Assembly (NCBI GenBank): GCA_905214425.1
Contig: CAJMLY010000001.1
Location: forward strand, 124,001-188,000
Length of the DNA: 64,000 nucleotides
Direction of reading: 5' to 3'
DNA from: an uncultured bacterium
GTDB lineage: Bacteria > Actinomycetota > Coriobacteriia > Coriobacteriales > Coriobacteriaceae
Of the stretch, positions 15,684 through 23,974 are shown piece after piece. The notes under the pieces were generated by a model. That model made no database searches. It was not told the origin of the DNA and saw only the letters and a program-made list of their open reading frames with translations. A program made the translations under genes and the position numbers. Every line of letters starts with the position of its first letter. Within the stretch, counting starts at the first letter, position 1.

Positions 15684-15909
15684 AGGCGTGCTGTATGGGG
15701 TGGGCCGCGCAATCGGCTGGCCAGGGACGAAGGTGGCTATGAAGGCGCGCCGCTCGCTTGCGGACACGAAGCGCATCCTTCGCGAGGAGGGCACCTTCGA
15801 CGGTGCCGAGCTCGTAGAGGACTGTGGGCTTCCGGGCGAGCGCGTGTACCGCTTGCTCGACGATGTGCCCGATCGGGGCAGCTACTTCTCAACGATGGTG
15901 GTGCGCTAG
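15676..15909 (+). CDS. Small protein of unknown function inside the cobalamin operon (77 aa)
   Basis: I do not recognise this family. It starts inside the end of cbiD (ATG 15676, eight-base overlap) and its stop abuts the ATG of cbiG, so it is built into the translational coupling of the operon and is unlikely to be a chance frame. The sequence is basic in the first half (KVAMKARRSLADTKRILREEG) and acidic in the second (ELVEDCGLPGERVYRLLDDV), without membrane segments or Cys pairs. The helix-rich second half faintly resembles a winged-helix or adaptor segment. Its position between CbiD and CbiG hints at a role in ring contraction or protein-protein contact, but this is only context. Confidence 0.7.
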   Translation: MSKGVLYGVGRAIGWPGTKVAMKARRSLADTKRILREEGTFDGAELVEDCGLPGERVYRLLDDVPDRGSYFSTMVVR

Positions 15910-17043
15910 ATGAGGATTTCCTGCATAGCGTTCACTGAGAGGGGGTATGCGTTGGCGGAGCGCACCGCACGCGCGCTTTCCGATTGCGCGCAGACAGGTG
16001 AAGATGACCCTGGCTGGGACGTTTCCGTTTCGCGCGGGTTCGGCGAGGGGAAGGCCGACCTGCGCGCATGGACGGCGCTCGCGTGGGAAGCGTCGGACGC
16101 GCTTCTGTTCGTGGGCGCGGCGGGCATCGCTGTGCGGGCGATTGCGCCGCATGTCGCCTCGAAGGCAACCGATTCCGCGGTTGTGGTGATCGACGAGGCG
16201 GGGCGCTTTGCCGTCCCGCTTTTGTCGGGGCATTTGGGCGGTGCGAACGAGCTTGCGCAAACTGTGGCACGCGTGGCAGGGGCCATCCCCGTCATCACCA
16301 CGGCGACCGACGTCCGCGGCGTGTGGGCGGTGGATACGTGGGCGCGCCGTGCGGGGCTCGCCGTTTCGAATCCCGAGGCCATCAAGCGAGTGTCGGCGCG
16401 GCTTCTTTCGGGCGGGCGCGTGGCGCTCTATTCCGACATTCCGATTTCGGGACAGCCGCCTGAGGGGGTTGACATTGCGTCCGACCGCGCTCGGGCCGAT
16501 ATCGTCGTGTCGCCGTTCGCTGGCGCGAATGCAGGTACATCCGTTCGCGCGGCGGAGACAACGGGCGAGGTCGTGCCCGCCGGTGAGACGGGGAAGCCGG
16601 CGGGCGTGCGGGCGCAGGCGCCTGCGCCCGAGCCGCTTCGCCTTGTCGTGCCCTGCATCGTTGCGGGCATAGGGTGCCGTCGCGGTGCGTGCGTCGAAGC
16701 GATCGGGGAGGCGTTTCTTCTCGCGTGCGGGCAGGCGGGCATCTCGCCTTCGGCCGTGCGCGAGGCGGCGACGATCGACGTGAAGGCGCACGAGGAGGGT
16801 CTGCTCGCCTTCTGCCGCGCGCGCAATATCCCGCTTGCGACGTATTCCGCAGATGAGTTGTCGCAAGTCGAAGGCAGCGTTTCGCCATCTGATTTCGTGC
16901 GCGCGACGGTGGGGGTTGACAACGTGTGCGAGCGCGCGGCGCTCGCGGACGGGGGCAAACTTATCTTCCCGAAGCTCGCTCATGGCGGCGTGACCGTTGC
17001 GTTTTCCAAGGTAACTATCGAACTTTCGTTTAAGGAGCGGTGA
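15910..17043 (+). CDS. cbiG: Cobalt-precorrin-5A hydrolase
   Basis: Opens the delta-lactone of cobalt-precorrin-5A and releases acetaldehyde. The N-terminal and central domains show DALLFVGAAGIAVRAIAPHV, VVVIDEAGRFAVPLLSGHLGGAN and ITTATDVRGVWAVDTWA. The C-terminal CbiG domain begins at VAGIGCRRG and includes ATIDVKAHEEGL. Between them lies a roughly 40-residue low-complexity linker rich in Ala, Gly, Pro and Thr (around residues 205-250), longer than usual. ATG 15910 abuts the preceding stop codon. Its TGA overlaps the start of cbiH. Confidence 0.92.
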   Translation: MRISCIAFTERGYALAERTARALSDCAQTGEDDPGWDVSVSRGFGEGKADLRAWTALAWEASDALLFVGAAGIAVRAIAPHVASKATDSAVVVIDEAGRFAVPLLSGHLGGANELAQTVARVAGAIPVITTATDVRGVWAVDTWARRAGLAVSNPEAIKRVSARLLSGGRVALYSDIPISGQPPEGVDIASDRARADIVVSPFAGANAGTSVRAAETTGEVVPAGETGKPAGVRAQAPAPEPLRLVVPCIVAGIGCRRGACVEAIGEAFLLACGQAGISPSAVREAATIDVKAHEEGLLAFCRARNIPLATYSADELSQVEGSVSPSDFVRATVGVDNVCERAALADGGKLIFPKLAHGGVTVAFSKVTIELSFKER

Positions 17044-17786
17044 TGGGAAAGCTCTTCGTGGTGGGGATCGGCCCGGGCGGCCCCGACGGCATGACGATTG
17101 CGGCCCGGCGCGCGCTCGAGGCGGCCGACATCGTTGTGGGGTACACGAAATACGTGGAGCTCGCGCTCGCCGCCGTGCCCGACGCGGCGCATCTCGCGAC
17201 GCCGATGATGCACGAGGTCGAACGGTGCCGCCTGGCGCTTTCGCGCGCGCAGAGCGGAGAAGCCGTGGCGCTCGTGTGCAGCGGTGACGCGGGCGTGTAC
17301 GGCATGGCGAGCCCCGTGCTGGAGCTTGCGGAGGACTACCCCGATGTAGACGTGGAAGTTATCGCCGGGGCCACCGCGGCTCAGAGCGGGTCGGCGGTGC
17401 TCGGCGCCCCGCTTGCCCACGACTTCGCGGTCGTGTCGCTCTCCGACCTGCTCACACCGTGGGAGGTCATCGAGCGCAGGCTCGCCGCCGTGGCGAGCGC
17501 CGACTTCTGTATCTGTTTGTACAACCCGCGCAGCAGAAAGCGCGCCGACAGGCTCTCGCGCGCGGCGAAGATTATGCTCGAATGGAAGGCCTCCGACACG
17601 CTCTGCGGCTGGGTACGCAACATCGGGCGCGAGGGGCAGCAGTCGGGCATGTGCAGGCTCTCCGAGCTGGGGGAGATCGACGCTGATATGTTTACCACCG
17701 TGTTCGTCGGCAACGCGGACACGAAGCTCGTAGGCGGCCGTATGGTTACGCCGCGCGGGTATCGGGAGATTCCATGCGAAAGGTAA
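17043..17786 (+). CDS. cbiH: Cobalt-precorrin-3 (precorrin-3B) C17-methyltransferase
   Basis: Methylates C17 and drives ring contraction. Tetrapyrrole methylase motifs: LFVVGIGPGGPDGMT, VALVCSGDAGVYGMA and VIAGATAAQSGSAVLGAPLAHDF. The CbiH/CobJ mark VSLSDLLTPWEVIERRL and the LYNPRSRKR segment follow. ATG 17043 has AAGGAG (17032-17037) five bases ahead; a GTG at 17040 is a possible alternative. It overlaps cbiG by one base and cbiET by 13 bases. Confidence 0.93.
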   Translation: MGKLFVVGIGPGGPDGMTIAARRALEAADIVVGYTKYVELALAAVPDAAHLATPMMHEVERCRLALSRAQSGEAVALVCSGDAGVYGMASPVLELAEDYPDVDVEVIAGATAAQSGSAVLGAPLAHDFAVVSLSDLLTPWEVIERRLAAVASADFCICLYNPRSRKRADRLSRAAKIMLEWKASDTLCGWVRNIGREGQQSGMCRLSELGEIDADMFTTVFVGNADTKLVGGRMVTPRGYREIPCER

Positions 17787-19153
17787 CGATCATCGGGGCG
17801 GGGCCCGGAAACCCCGACTTGCTCTCGCGCGCGGCGCTCGACGCGATCGACATCGCCGACGTGGTCATCGGCGCTCATCGCGCGCTTGTCGGCATCGACG
17901 TGCCGCCCGACGTGGCGAGATACGAGCTCGTGAAGACGGCGGACATCGTCGCCGCGCTCACCGATGCGGCGTCGTGGCAGCGCGCCGTGGTCGTGATGAC
18001 GGGCGATGTGGGGCTGTTCAGCGGCGCGCGCCGCCTGGTGGAGGCGCTCTCCGGCGACGCGCGGGTGGACGTGCGCGTCATTCCCGGCATAAGCTCAGCG
18101 TCGTATCTCGCCGCGCGCCTCGCGCGTCCATGGCAGGATTGGCGCTTCGCGAGCGCTCACGGCGTGGCGTGCGACATTGTGGCCGAGGCCGAGCGCGCAG
18201 GTGAGCTCTTCCTCGCCACGTCGGGCGGGGAAGACCCCTCGCGGCTTTCGGGCGAGCTTGTGCAGGCGGGCTTCGGGGACGCGCGCGTGACGGTGGCCGA
18301 GCGCCTGTCGTACCCCGACGAGCGCATCACCTGCGCGACCGCAAGTGAAATCGCAGGCCAGACGTTCGACGACTTGAACGTGATGCTTATCGAGTTCGCA
18401 GGCGGCGCCGGGTCGCCTGCGGGCCCCCGCTGGCCGTACGCTTCCTCGGGCATTCCCGACGAGCTCTTTATCCGCGGCGACGTTCCCATGACCAAGCAGG
18501 AGGTGCGCGCCGTCGCGCTCGCGAAGCTGCGCCTTACCGCGACCGACACCGTGTGGGACGTCGGCGCCGGCACGGGGAGCGTGTCGATCGAGGCGGCGCT
18601 CGTCGCGCGAGCGGGGTCGGTATGGGCGGTCGAGTGCAACGCGGCCGGCGTGCGGCTCATCCGAGAGAACGCGGATGCATTCGAGTGTGGCAACGTGCAT
18701 GCGGTCCCCGGTGTCGCCCCCGAAGCGCTTGCGAAACTGCCCGTCCCCGACGCCGTGTTCGTCGGCGGGAGCGCGGGCGAGCTTCCCTCCATCGTGGAGG
18801 CGGCGCTCGAGAAGAACTCGCAGGTTCGCCTGTGCGTGCCATGCGTCACCGTTGAGACGCTCACCGAGGCGTGCGCGCTCCTCTCGGGTTCGCGCTTTAA
18901 GGGGTTCGAGGCGTGCCAGTTGTCGGCCGCCCGCGCCGAGGCTGTAGGCTCGCACCATCTTATGAAGGCACAAAACCCCGTGTTCCTCGTCAGCGCGCGT
19001 GGTGCGGGCGCGGATGCCGAGGAGCTTGCCGAAGTCGGGGCGCTTGCGGAGTCGCCTGTCGGGGAGGACCCCTCTGCCGAGGGGAACCCATCCGTTGAGG
19101 TGCCCTCGCTTGCTAACTGCAACGCCGCGGGTGGGGAAGGCGGCGCCCGGTGA
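17774..19153 (+). CDS. cbiET: Fused cobalt-precorrin-7 C5-methyltransferase / cobalt-precorrin-6B C15-methyltransferase (decarboxylating)
   Basis: Two enzymes in one chain. CbiE covers about residues 1-205 (IIGAGPGNPDLLSRAA, VVVMTGDVGLFSGAR, VIPGISSASYLAARL). CbiT covers about 215-400 (PDELFIRGDVPMTKQEVRA, then the class I methyltransferase loop VWDVGAGTGSVSIEAA). The arrangement equals CobL of the aerobic pathway. A 50-residue acidic, Gly/Ala-rich tail of no known function closes the protein. It overlaps the gene before (13 bases) and the gene after (GTGA overlap), consistent with strict translational coupling. Confidence 0.93.
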   Translation: MRKVTIIGAGPGNPDLLSRAALDAIDIADVVIGAHRALVGIDVPPDVARYELVKTADIVAALTDAASWQRAVVVMTGDVGLFSGARRLVEALSGDARVDVRVIPGISSASYLAARLARPWQDWRFASAHGVACDIVAEAERAGELFLATSGGEDPSRLSGELVQAGFGDARVTVAERLSYPDERITCATASEIAGQTFDDLNVMLIEFAGGAGSPAGPRWPYASSGIPDELFIRGDVPMTKQEVRAVALAKLRLTATDTVWDVGAGTGSVSIEAALVARAGSVWAVECNAAGVRLIRENADAFECGNVHAVPGVAPEALAKLPVPDAVFVGGSAGELPSIVEAALEKNSQVRLCVPCVTVETLTEACALLSGSRFKGFEACQLSAARAEAVGSHHLMKAQNPVFLVSARGAGADAEELAEVGALAESPVGEDPSAEGNPSVEVPSLANCNAAGGEGGAR

Positions 19154-20532
19154 GTACGTCCATCCCGCGCTTCATGGTCGCTGCGCCCTCGAGCGGGAGC
19201 GGCAAGACGGTCGGAACGTGCGCGCTCCTGCGCGCGCTCGCGCGCCGCGGCCTTGCATGCGCGGCCTTCAAATGCGGCCCCGACTACATTGACCCGCTCT
19301 TTCATCGCCGCGTCGTGGGTGCGCGCTCGGGCAACATAGATGGTTTCTTCACCGATGCCCCGACGCTGCGCGCCCTGCTCGCACGCGGCGCCGCGGGCGC
19401 GGATGTCGCGGTGCTCGAGGGGGTCATGGGTTTCTACGACGGCATGGCGCCCGGCGTGGCCGACGCGAGCAGCTACCAGGTTGCGCGCGACACGGAAACG
19501 CCGGTCGTTTTAGTGGTGAACGGGCGCGGGGCGTCTTTATCGCTCGCCGCCGTAATCCGCGGCATCGCCGAGTTCCTGCCTTGTGCGAACGTGCGCGGCG
19601 TCGTGCTGAACAAGACGAGTGCCGCTGCCTGCGCCTACGCGGCGCCTGCGATCGAGAAGCACACGGGCGTCGCGGTTTTGGGGAATATCCCCGCCGACGA
19701 GGCGTTCTCGCTCGAAAGCCGGCATCTGGGGCTTGTGACCGCCGACGAGGTCGAGCAGCTCTCCGCGCGCATCGACAAGATGGCCGAGCTGGTGGAAAAG
19801 AGCGTCGACGTCGACCGCTTGCTCGAAATAGCTGCGACGGCACCCGATATCCGCGAGGAACCTTACCGGTTGGAGCCGATCGCGGGAGCGCGGCCCATCG
19901 TCGGCGTCGCGCGTGACGAGGCGTTCTCGTTCTACTACGAGGAGAACCTGCACGCGCTCGAGGACCTGGGTTGCGAGCTGGCCTTTTTCAGCCCCCTGTG
20001 TGATAGCGAGTTGCCCCGGGGGACAAGCGCCCTCTATCTGGGGGGCGGCTACCCGGAGCTCCATGCGCGGCAGCTCTCCGAGAACGCGCCGATGCGCGAG
20101 GCGGTGCGGCGCGCGGTGGAATCCGGCATGCCGACGGTCGCCGAATGCGGTGGGTTTCTGTACCTGCAGCGCGAAATCGCCGATAGCGAAGGGCGGCGCT
20201 GGTCTGTTGCGGGCGCCCTTGAGGGCGCAAGCGAGAACGGGGGAAGGCTGTCCCATTTCGGGTACGTGGAGCTCACTTCCCAGCGCGACGGGCTCTACGG
20301 GCCGCGCGGCACATGCATCCGCGCGCACGAGTTCCACTACTGGCAGTCCACCTGCCCGGGCGGCGACTTCTGGGCGCAGAAGCCCCGGCGCGACAAGGGC
20401 TGGCCGTGCATGACGACCACCCCGTCCCTGGTGGCGGGCTTTCCGCATGTGTACTATCCTGCTAACCCCGACGTTGCGCGCGCGTTCGCGTCTGCCGCAG
20501 CGTCGTTCGCAGAGAGGAGACGGCATGGCTGA
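19150..20532 (+). CDS. cbiA: Cobyrinate a,c-diamide synthase
   Basis: Glutamine- and ATP-dependent amidation of the a and c side chains of cobyrinate. The N-terminal P-loop domain shows VAAPSSGSGKTVGTCALL and the FKCGPDYIDP substrate loop with LEGVMGFYDG. The C-terminal type I glutamine amidotransferase domain contains ALYLGGGYPELHA and the nucleophile Cys in VAECGGFLYL. The GTG start at 19150 overlaps the preceding stop. At 460 aa it has normal length. Its end overlaps cobT by eight bases. Confidence 0.94.
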   Translation: MSTSIPRFMVAAPSSGSGKTVGTCALLRALARRGLACAAFKCGPDYIDPLFHRRVVGARSGNIDGFFTDAPTLRALLARGAAGADVAVLEGVMGFYDGMAPGVADASSYQVARDTETPVVLVVNGRGASLSLAAVIRGIAEFLPCANVRGVVLNKTSAAACAYAAPAIEKHTGVAVLGNIPADEAFSLESRHLGLVTADEVEQLSARIDKMAELVEKSVDVDRLLEIAATAPDIREEPYRLEPIAGARPIVGVARDEAFSFYYEENLHALEDLGCELAFFSPLCDSELPRGTSALYLGGGYPELHARQLSENAPMREAVRRAVESGMPTVAECGGFLYLQREIADSEGRRWSVAGALEGASENGGRLSHFGYVELTSQRDGLYGPRGTCIRAHEFHYWQSTCPGGDFWAQKPRRDKGWPCMTTTPSLVAGFPHVYYPANPDVARAFASAAASFAERRRHG

Positions 20533-21667
20533 AGCAACCGAAACCGCGCTTGCCTGCATCCGCGAGGAAGTCGAGTGCGCGTTCTCGTCGGCGCCGGGCG
20601 CCGTGCTCGAAGCCGCGCTCTCCCGGATCGCGCCCGCAGACGAGTGCGCCCGCGCCGCCGCGTACGCCGCGTGGGACTCCATCGCTCACCCCTTGGGGGG
20701 ATTGGGCGACTTTGAAGACGCCGTCGCGTGTATCGCCGCAGCTCAGGGGAGCGCCGAGGTGGCCGAGTTCCCCCGTGCGCTCGCGGTATTCTTCTCCGAC
20801 AACGGGGTCGTTGCCGAAGGCGTGTCGCAAAGCGGGCAAGACGTGACGCGAGCCGTCGCGCGCAACATGTGCGAGGGGGCCACGAGCGCCTGCCGCATGG
20901 CGGCGTTCGCGGGTGCCGAGGTCGTGCCCGTCGACGTGGGTATGGCCCGGGGCATAGAAGACGCGCGCATGGTGTGCGCGAACGTGCGGCGGGGGAGCGG
21001 CAACATCACGCACGGCCCCGCTATGTCTCGCTATGGGGCCGTGCGCGCGATCGAGGTCGGAATCGCCGTCGCGTGCGGGCTTGCCCGCGCCGGCGTGCGC
21101 CTTCTCGCCGCGGGCGAGATGGGCATCGGCAACACGACCACCTCGGCAGCGGTGGCCGCAGTGCTCCTCCGGACGGACGCGCGGAGCCTCGTCGGGCGCG
21201 GCGCGGGGCTCTCGGACGCCTCGCTCGCGCGCAAGCGCGACGTGGTCGAGCGCGCTATCGACGCGAACTCGCCCGATCCCGCCGACCCGATCGACGTGCT
21301 CTCGAAGGTTGGCGGCTTCGACATCGCGGCGATGTGCGGCTTCTACCTGGGGGCCGCGGCCTCGAAGGCGCCGGCGCTCCTCGACGGGGTCATATCCTGC
21401 ACGGCGGCCCTGTGCGCGGCGCGCCTGTGCCCCAACGCCTTGGGCTACCTCGTGGGCACCCACGCATCAAGCGAACCCGCAAGCCAGAAGCTCCTTCGCG
21501 AGCTCGGCATAAAGGCACCCCTCGACGCAGGCATTCACTTGGGTGAAGGCGCGGGCGCCATGGCGTATCTGCCCCTTCTGGATTCGGCGCTGCGCGTGTA
21601 CCGGGATGGGAAGACGTTCACGGCGACTGGCATGGCTGCTTACGAGCATTTCGAGGCCGGAAAATGA
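20525..21667 (+). CDS. cobT: Nicotinate-nucleotide--dimethylbenzimidazole phosphoribosyltransferase
   Basis: Activates the lower ligand base to its alpha-ribotide. It shows FFSDNGVVAEGVSQSGQDVT (matching the CobT active-site loop), LLAAGEMGIGNTTTSAA, GRGAGLSDASLARKRDVVE and the catalytic Glu region LDAGIHLGEGAGAMA. The common DHGV reads DNGV here. ATG 20525 follows AGAGAGGAGA. No gene for making dimethylbenzimidazole (bluB or bza) is in the window, so the base may be acquired or may be a different one. Confidence 0.92.
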   Translation: MAEATETALACIREEVECAFSSAPGAVLEAALSRIAPADECARAAAYAAWDSIAHPLGGLGDFEDAVACIAAAQGSAEVAEFPRALAVFFSDNGVVAEGVSQSGQDVTRAVARNMCEGATSACRMAAFAGAEVVPVDVGMARGIEDARMVCANVRRGSGNITHGPAMSRYGAVRAIEVGIAVACGLARAGVRLLAAGEMGIGNTTTSAAVAAVLLRTDARSLVGRGAGLSDASLARKRDVVERAIDANSPDPADPIDVLSKVGGFDIAAMCGFYLGAAASKAPALLDGVISCTAALCAARLCPNALGYLVGTHASSEPASQKLLRELGIKAPLDAGIHLGEGAGAMAYLPLLDSALRVYRDGKTFTATGMAAYEHFEAGK

Positions 21668-22212
21668 CGGTGACGCTCGTCATCGGCGCCGCCGCGAGCG
21701 GCAAGAGCGCCTACGCCGAGTCCCTGTGCCTCGGGCACGACGGCCCCCGCGTGTACGTGGCAACGATGGAGCCCTTCGGGGAAGAGGGCGCCCGCCGCAT
21801 CGCACGCCATCGGGCGCTGCGCGAGGGCAAGGGGTTTTCCACCCTCGAGCGCACGCGTGACGTGGGCGCCGCAGTGTCCGGGCTTCCGCGCGGCTGCACG
21901 CTTCTTTTGGAGGACGTGGGCAACCTGGTTGCAAACGAGCTCTTCGCGGAAGGCGGCTTGTCCCCACGTGACCCCGACGCTGTGGCGCGCGAGGTGCTCG
22001 GAGACATTGAACGGCTCGCTCAGGCCGCTGCGTATACGGTGGTGGTCACCGTCGACGTGTTTGCCGATGGGATGCGCTACGATGAGGGGACCGAGGCATG
22101 GAGGCGCGCGCTCGCGCGCGTGAACGCGGGCGTGGCGGCGCTGGCCGACCGCGCAGTCGAAGTGGTATTCGGGATTCCCGTGTGGATGAAAGGCGAAGGA
22201 CCTACAAGGTGA
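21664..22212 (+). CDS. cobU: Adenosylcobinamide kinase / adenosylcobinamide-phosphate guanylyltransferase
   Basis: Phosphorylates adenosylcobinamide and transfers GMP to it in the nucleotide-loop pathway. The short 182-aa chain shows the P-loop LVIGAAASGKSAYAESL, the YVATMEPFGEEGARRIARHRALR segment holding the guanylylated His, and LLLEDVGNLVANELF. The start overlaps the cobT stop by four bases (ATGA) and the end overlaps cobS in the same way. Confidence 0.92.
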   Translation: MTVTLVIGAAASGKSAYAESLCLGHDGPRVYVATMEPFGEEGARRIARHRALREGKGFSTLERTRDVGAAVSGLPRGCTLLLEDVGNLVANELFAEGGLSPRDPDAVAREVLGDIERLAQAAAYTVVVTVDVFADGMRYDEGTEAWRRALARVNAGVAALADRAVEVVFGIPVWMKGEGPTR

Positions 22213-22976
22213 AGATAGCAGAGGCAATCGGCGCGGCGTTCGGAACGTTCTCGCGCATCCCCGTCCCGAAATCGGCCTGGACCGATTTCGGATCAACCCA
22301 TGCGCTTGCCGCGTTTCCCCTGGTGGGCCTTGCGGAAGGCTTCCTCATGACGGCGTGGGGGTACGTGGCGAACCTGCTCGGCGTACCCGCGACCATCGTC
22401 GCGGCCGTGCTCGCGGCGCTGCCTGTGGCGGTGACGGGAGGCATCCACCTAGACGGGCTCTGCGACACCTCCGATGCGCTTGCATGTTGGGCCCCGCGCG
22501 AACGAAAACTCGAGATCATGCACGACCCGCGGGCGGGCGCCTTCGGGGTCATCGGTGTTGTCGTGTACCTTATTCTGCAGTTTTCCCTGTTCACCGCGCT
22601 GCCGCTTACGGCGGGGGCGTTCCTCGCGCTTCTGTGCTCGCTCGTGTTCTCCCGCGCGCTTTCGGGGCTCGCCGTTGAATGCTGGCCTGCCGCGCGGGCG
22701 GACGGCATGGCCGCGGGGCTCTCGCCTGCGAAGAAGCGCGCGGCGATCGTCGTGCCGCTTTACGCTTTCGCTGCGGCTTCGGCTGCAGGGATGGTCGCGT
22801 GCGCTCAGGCCGTCGGCGCCCTTATGGCGGTGGCGGGGCTTTTGGCGCTCGCGTGGTACCGTCATGTTGCCCTGTCCCGCTTCGGCGGGGTGACGGGGGA
22901 TTTGGCCGGATGGTTTCTGCAATGGGCCGAGCTCGCGATGCTTGCCATGCTGGTGGCGGGGGGTATGCTCCTATGA
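22209..22976 (+). CDS. cobS: Adenosylcobinamide-GDP ribazoletransferase (cobalamin synthase)
   Basis: An integral membrane enzyme that joins adenosylcobinamide-GDP and alpha-ribazole(-phosphate). It shows TFSRIPVP near the N-terminus, the metal-binding motif GGIHLDGLCDTSDALACW, and the MHDPRAGAFGVIGVV segment; about six hydrophobic helices follow. The GTG start at 22209 overlaps the cobU stop codon. Its last bases overlap the ATG of the following fusion gene. Confidence 0.92.
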   Translation: MKIAEAIGAAFGTFSRIPVPKSAWTDFGSTHALAAFPLVGLAEGFLMTAWGYVANLLGVPATIVAAVLAALPVAVTGGIHLDGLCDTSDALACWAPRERKLEIMHDPRAGAFGVIGVVVYLILQFSLFTALPLTAGAFLALLCSLVFSRALSGLAVECWPAARADGMAAGLSPAKKRAAIVVPLYAFAAASAAGMVACAQAVGALMAVAGLLALAWYRHVALSRFGGVTGDLAGWFLQWAELAMLAMLVAGGMLL

Positions 22977-23974
22977 TTCTCGTGGTAGGCGGCGCGCATT
23001 CGGGGAAGAGGACCTTCGTGCGCGAAAAGCTCGGGTTCGCGGCGGACGATTTCGTCGACGCGGCGCAGCTTGCGGAGGGCGGCGTGCCCGCGCCTTTTGC
23101 CGGCCGTGTCGCGTACCGTGCTGAGGAACTCGTACGCGCGCTCGACGCTGACCGGGCGCTCGAGCGGCTGGTTGGCTTCGACGCAGTGATTCTGCCCTTG
23201 GTCGGCTCGGGGGTCGTCCCCATGCGTGCGGAAGACGCCCAATGGCGCGAGCGCGCGGGGCGCCTGGGATGCGCGCTTGCTGCGCGCGCCGACGTCGTCG
23301 TTCGCATGACGTGCGGGATTCCCCAGGTCATCAAAGGAAACCTTGCCGATGCGCCTCGAGGGACGCAGGGCGCGGGCGCGCCTTTGGAAGTCGTCTTCGT
23401 GCGCCATGGTGCCACGGCGGGCACGGAAGACCATCGCTACAGCGGGGCGGGCACCGACGAGCCCCTGTCGAGCGCGGGCGAGCGCGCTTTGCGCGAGCTC
23501 GCGTGCGATCGTGACGTGTTCCGTGTTATCACGAGCGGCATGGCCCGCACCGGCCAGACGGCACGCATCCTCTTCCCGAATGCGGAGCTTATGGCATGCC
23601 CCGGTCTGCGCGAGATGGATTTCGGTGACTTCGAGGGGCGAAGCGCCGCCGAGCTTAAAGAGGATGCGCGCTACCGCGCCTGGGTAGACTCCTGGTGCGA
23701 GACGCGGTGCCCGCATGGCGAAGGCAAGAGCGATTTCACCCGCCGCGTCGTCGCGGCGTTTCGGGAGGCGTGCGAATCGGAGCGCGCCCAGGGGAGTGGG
23801 CGCGCCGTCTTCGTCGTTCACGCGGGTACCGTGAAAGCGCTGCTTTCCGAGCTTGCTGTCCCGAAAACGGAATACTTCGACGTGCATACCGAGCCGGGCG
23901 GCGCATGGGCCGCCACCTGGGATGGGCGCTGCCTTCGCGACGTTCGCCCCGCTTCGGGGGGCGATGCCCGGTGA
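22973..23974 (+). CDS. Fusion of a CobU-like nucleotide-binding domain and an alpha-ribazole phosphatase (CobC-type histidine phosphatase)
   Basis: A 333-aa protein in two parts. Residues 1-135 start with a P-loop (ILVVGGAHSGKRTF) and continue like a reduced CobU, including the late VVRMTCGIPQVIKG segment that matches the CobU C-terminus. Residues 140-333 form a histidine phosphatase: VFVRHGATAGTEDHRYSG (catalytic His in RHG), ITSGMARTGQTA, REMDFGDFEG and the second His in VVHAGTVKALL. CobC removes the phosphate from alpha-ribazole phosphate. A full cobU lies only two genes upstream, so the N-terminal half may be a regulatory or partner domain. It overlaps cobS and cbiB. Confidence 0.85.
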   Translation: MILVVGGAHSGKRTFVREKLGFAADDFVDAAQLAEGGVPAPFAGRVAYRAEELVRALDADRALERLVGFDAVILPLVGSGVVPMRAEDAQWRERAGRLGCALAARADVVVRMTCGIPQVIKGNLADAPRGTQGAGAPLEVVFVRHGATAGTEDHRYSGAGTDEPLSSAGERALRELACDRDVFRVITSGMARTGQTARILFPNAELMACPGLREMDFGDFEGRSAAELKEDARYRAWVDSWCETRCPHGEGKSDFTRRVVAAFREACESERAQGSGRAVFVVHAGTVKALLSELAVPKTEYFDVHTEPGGAWAATWDGRCLRDVRPASGGDAR

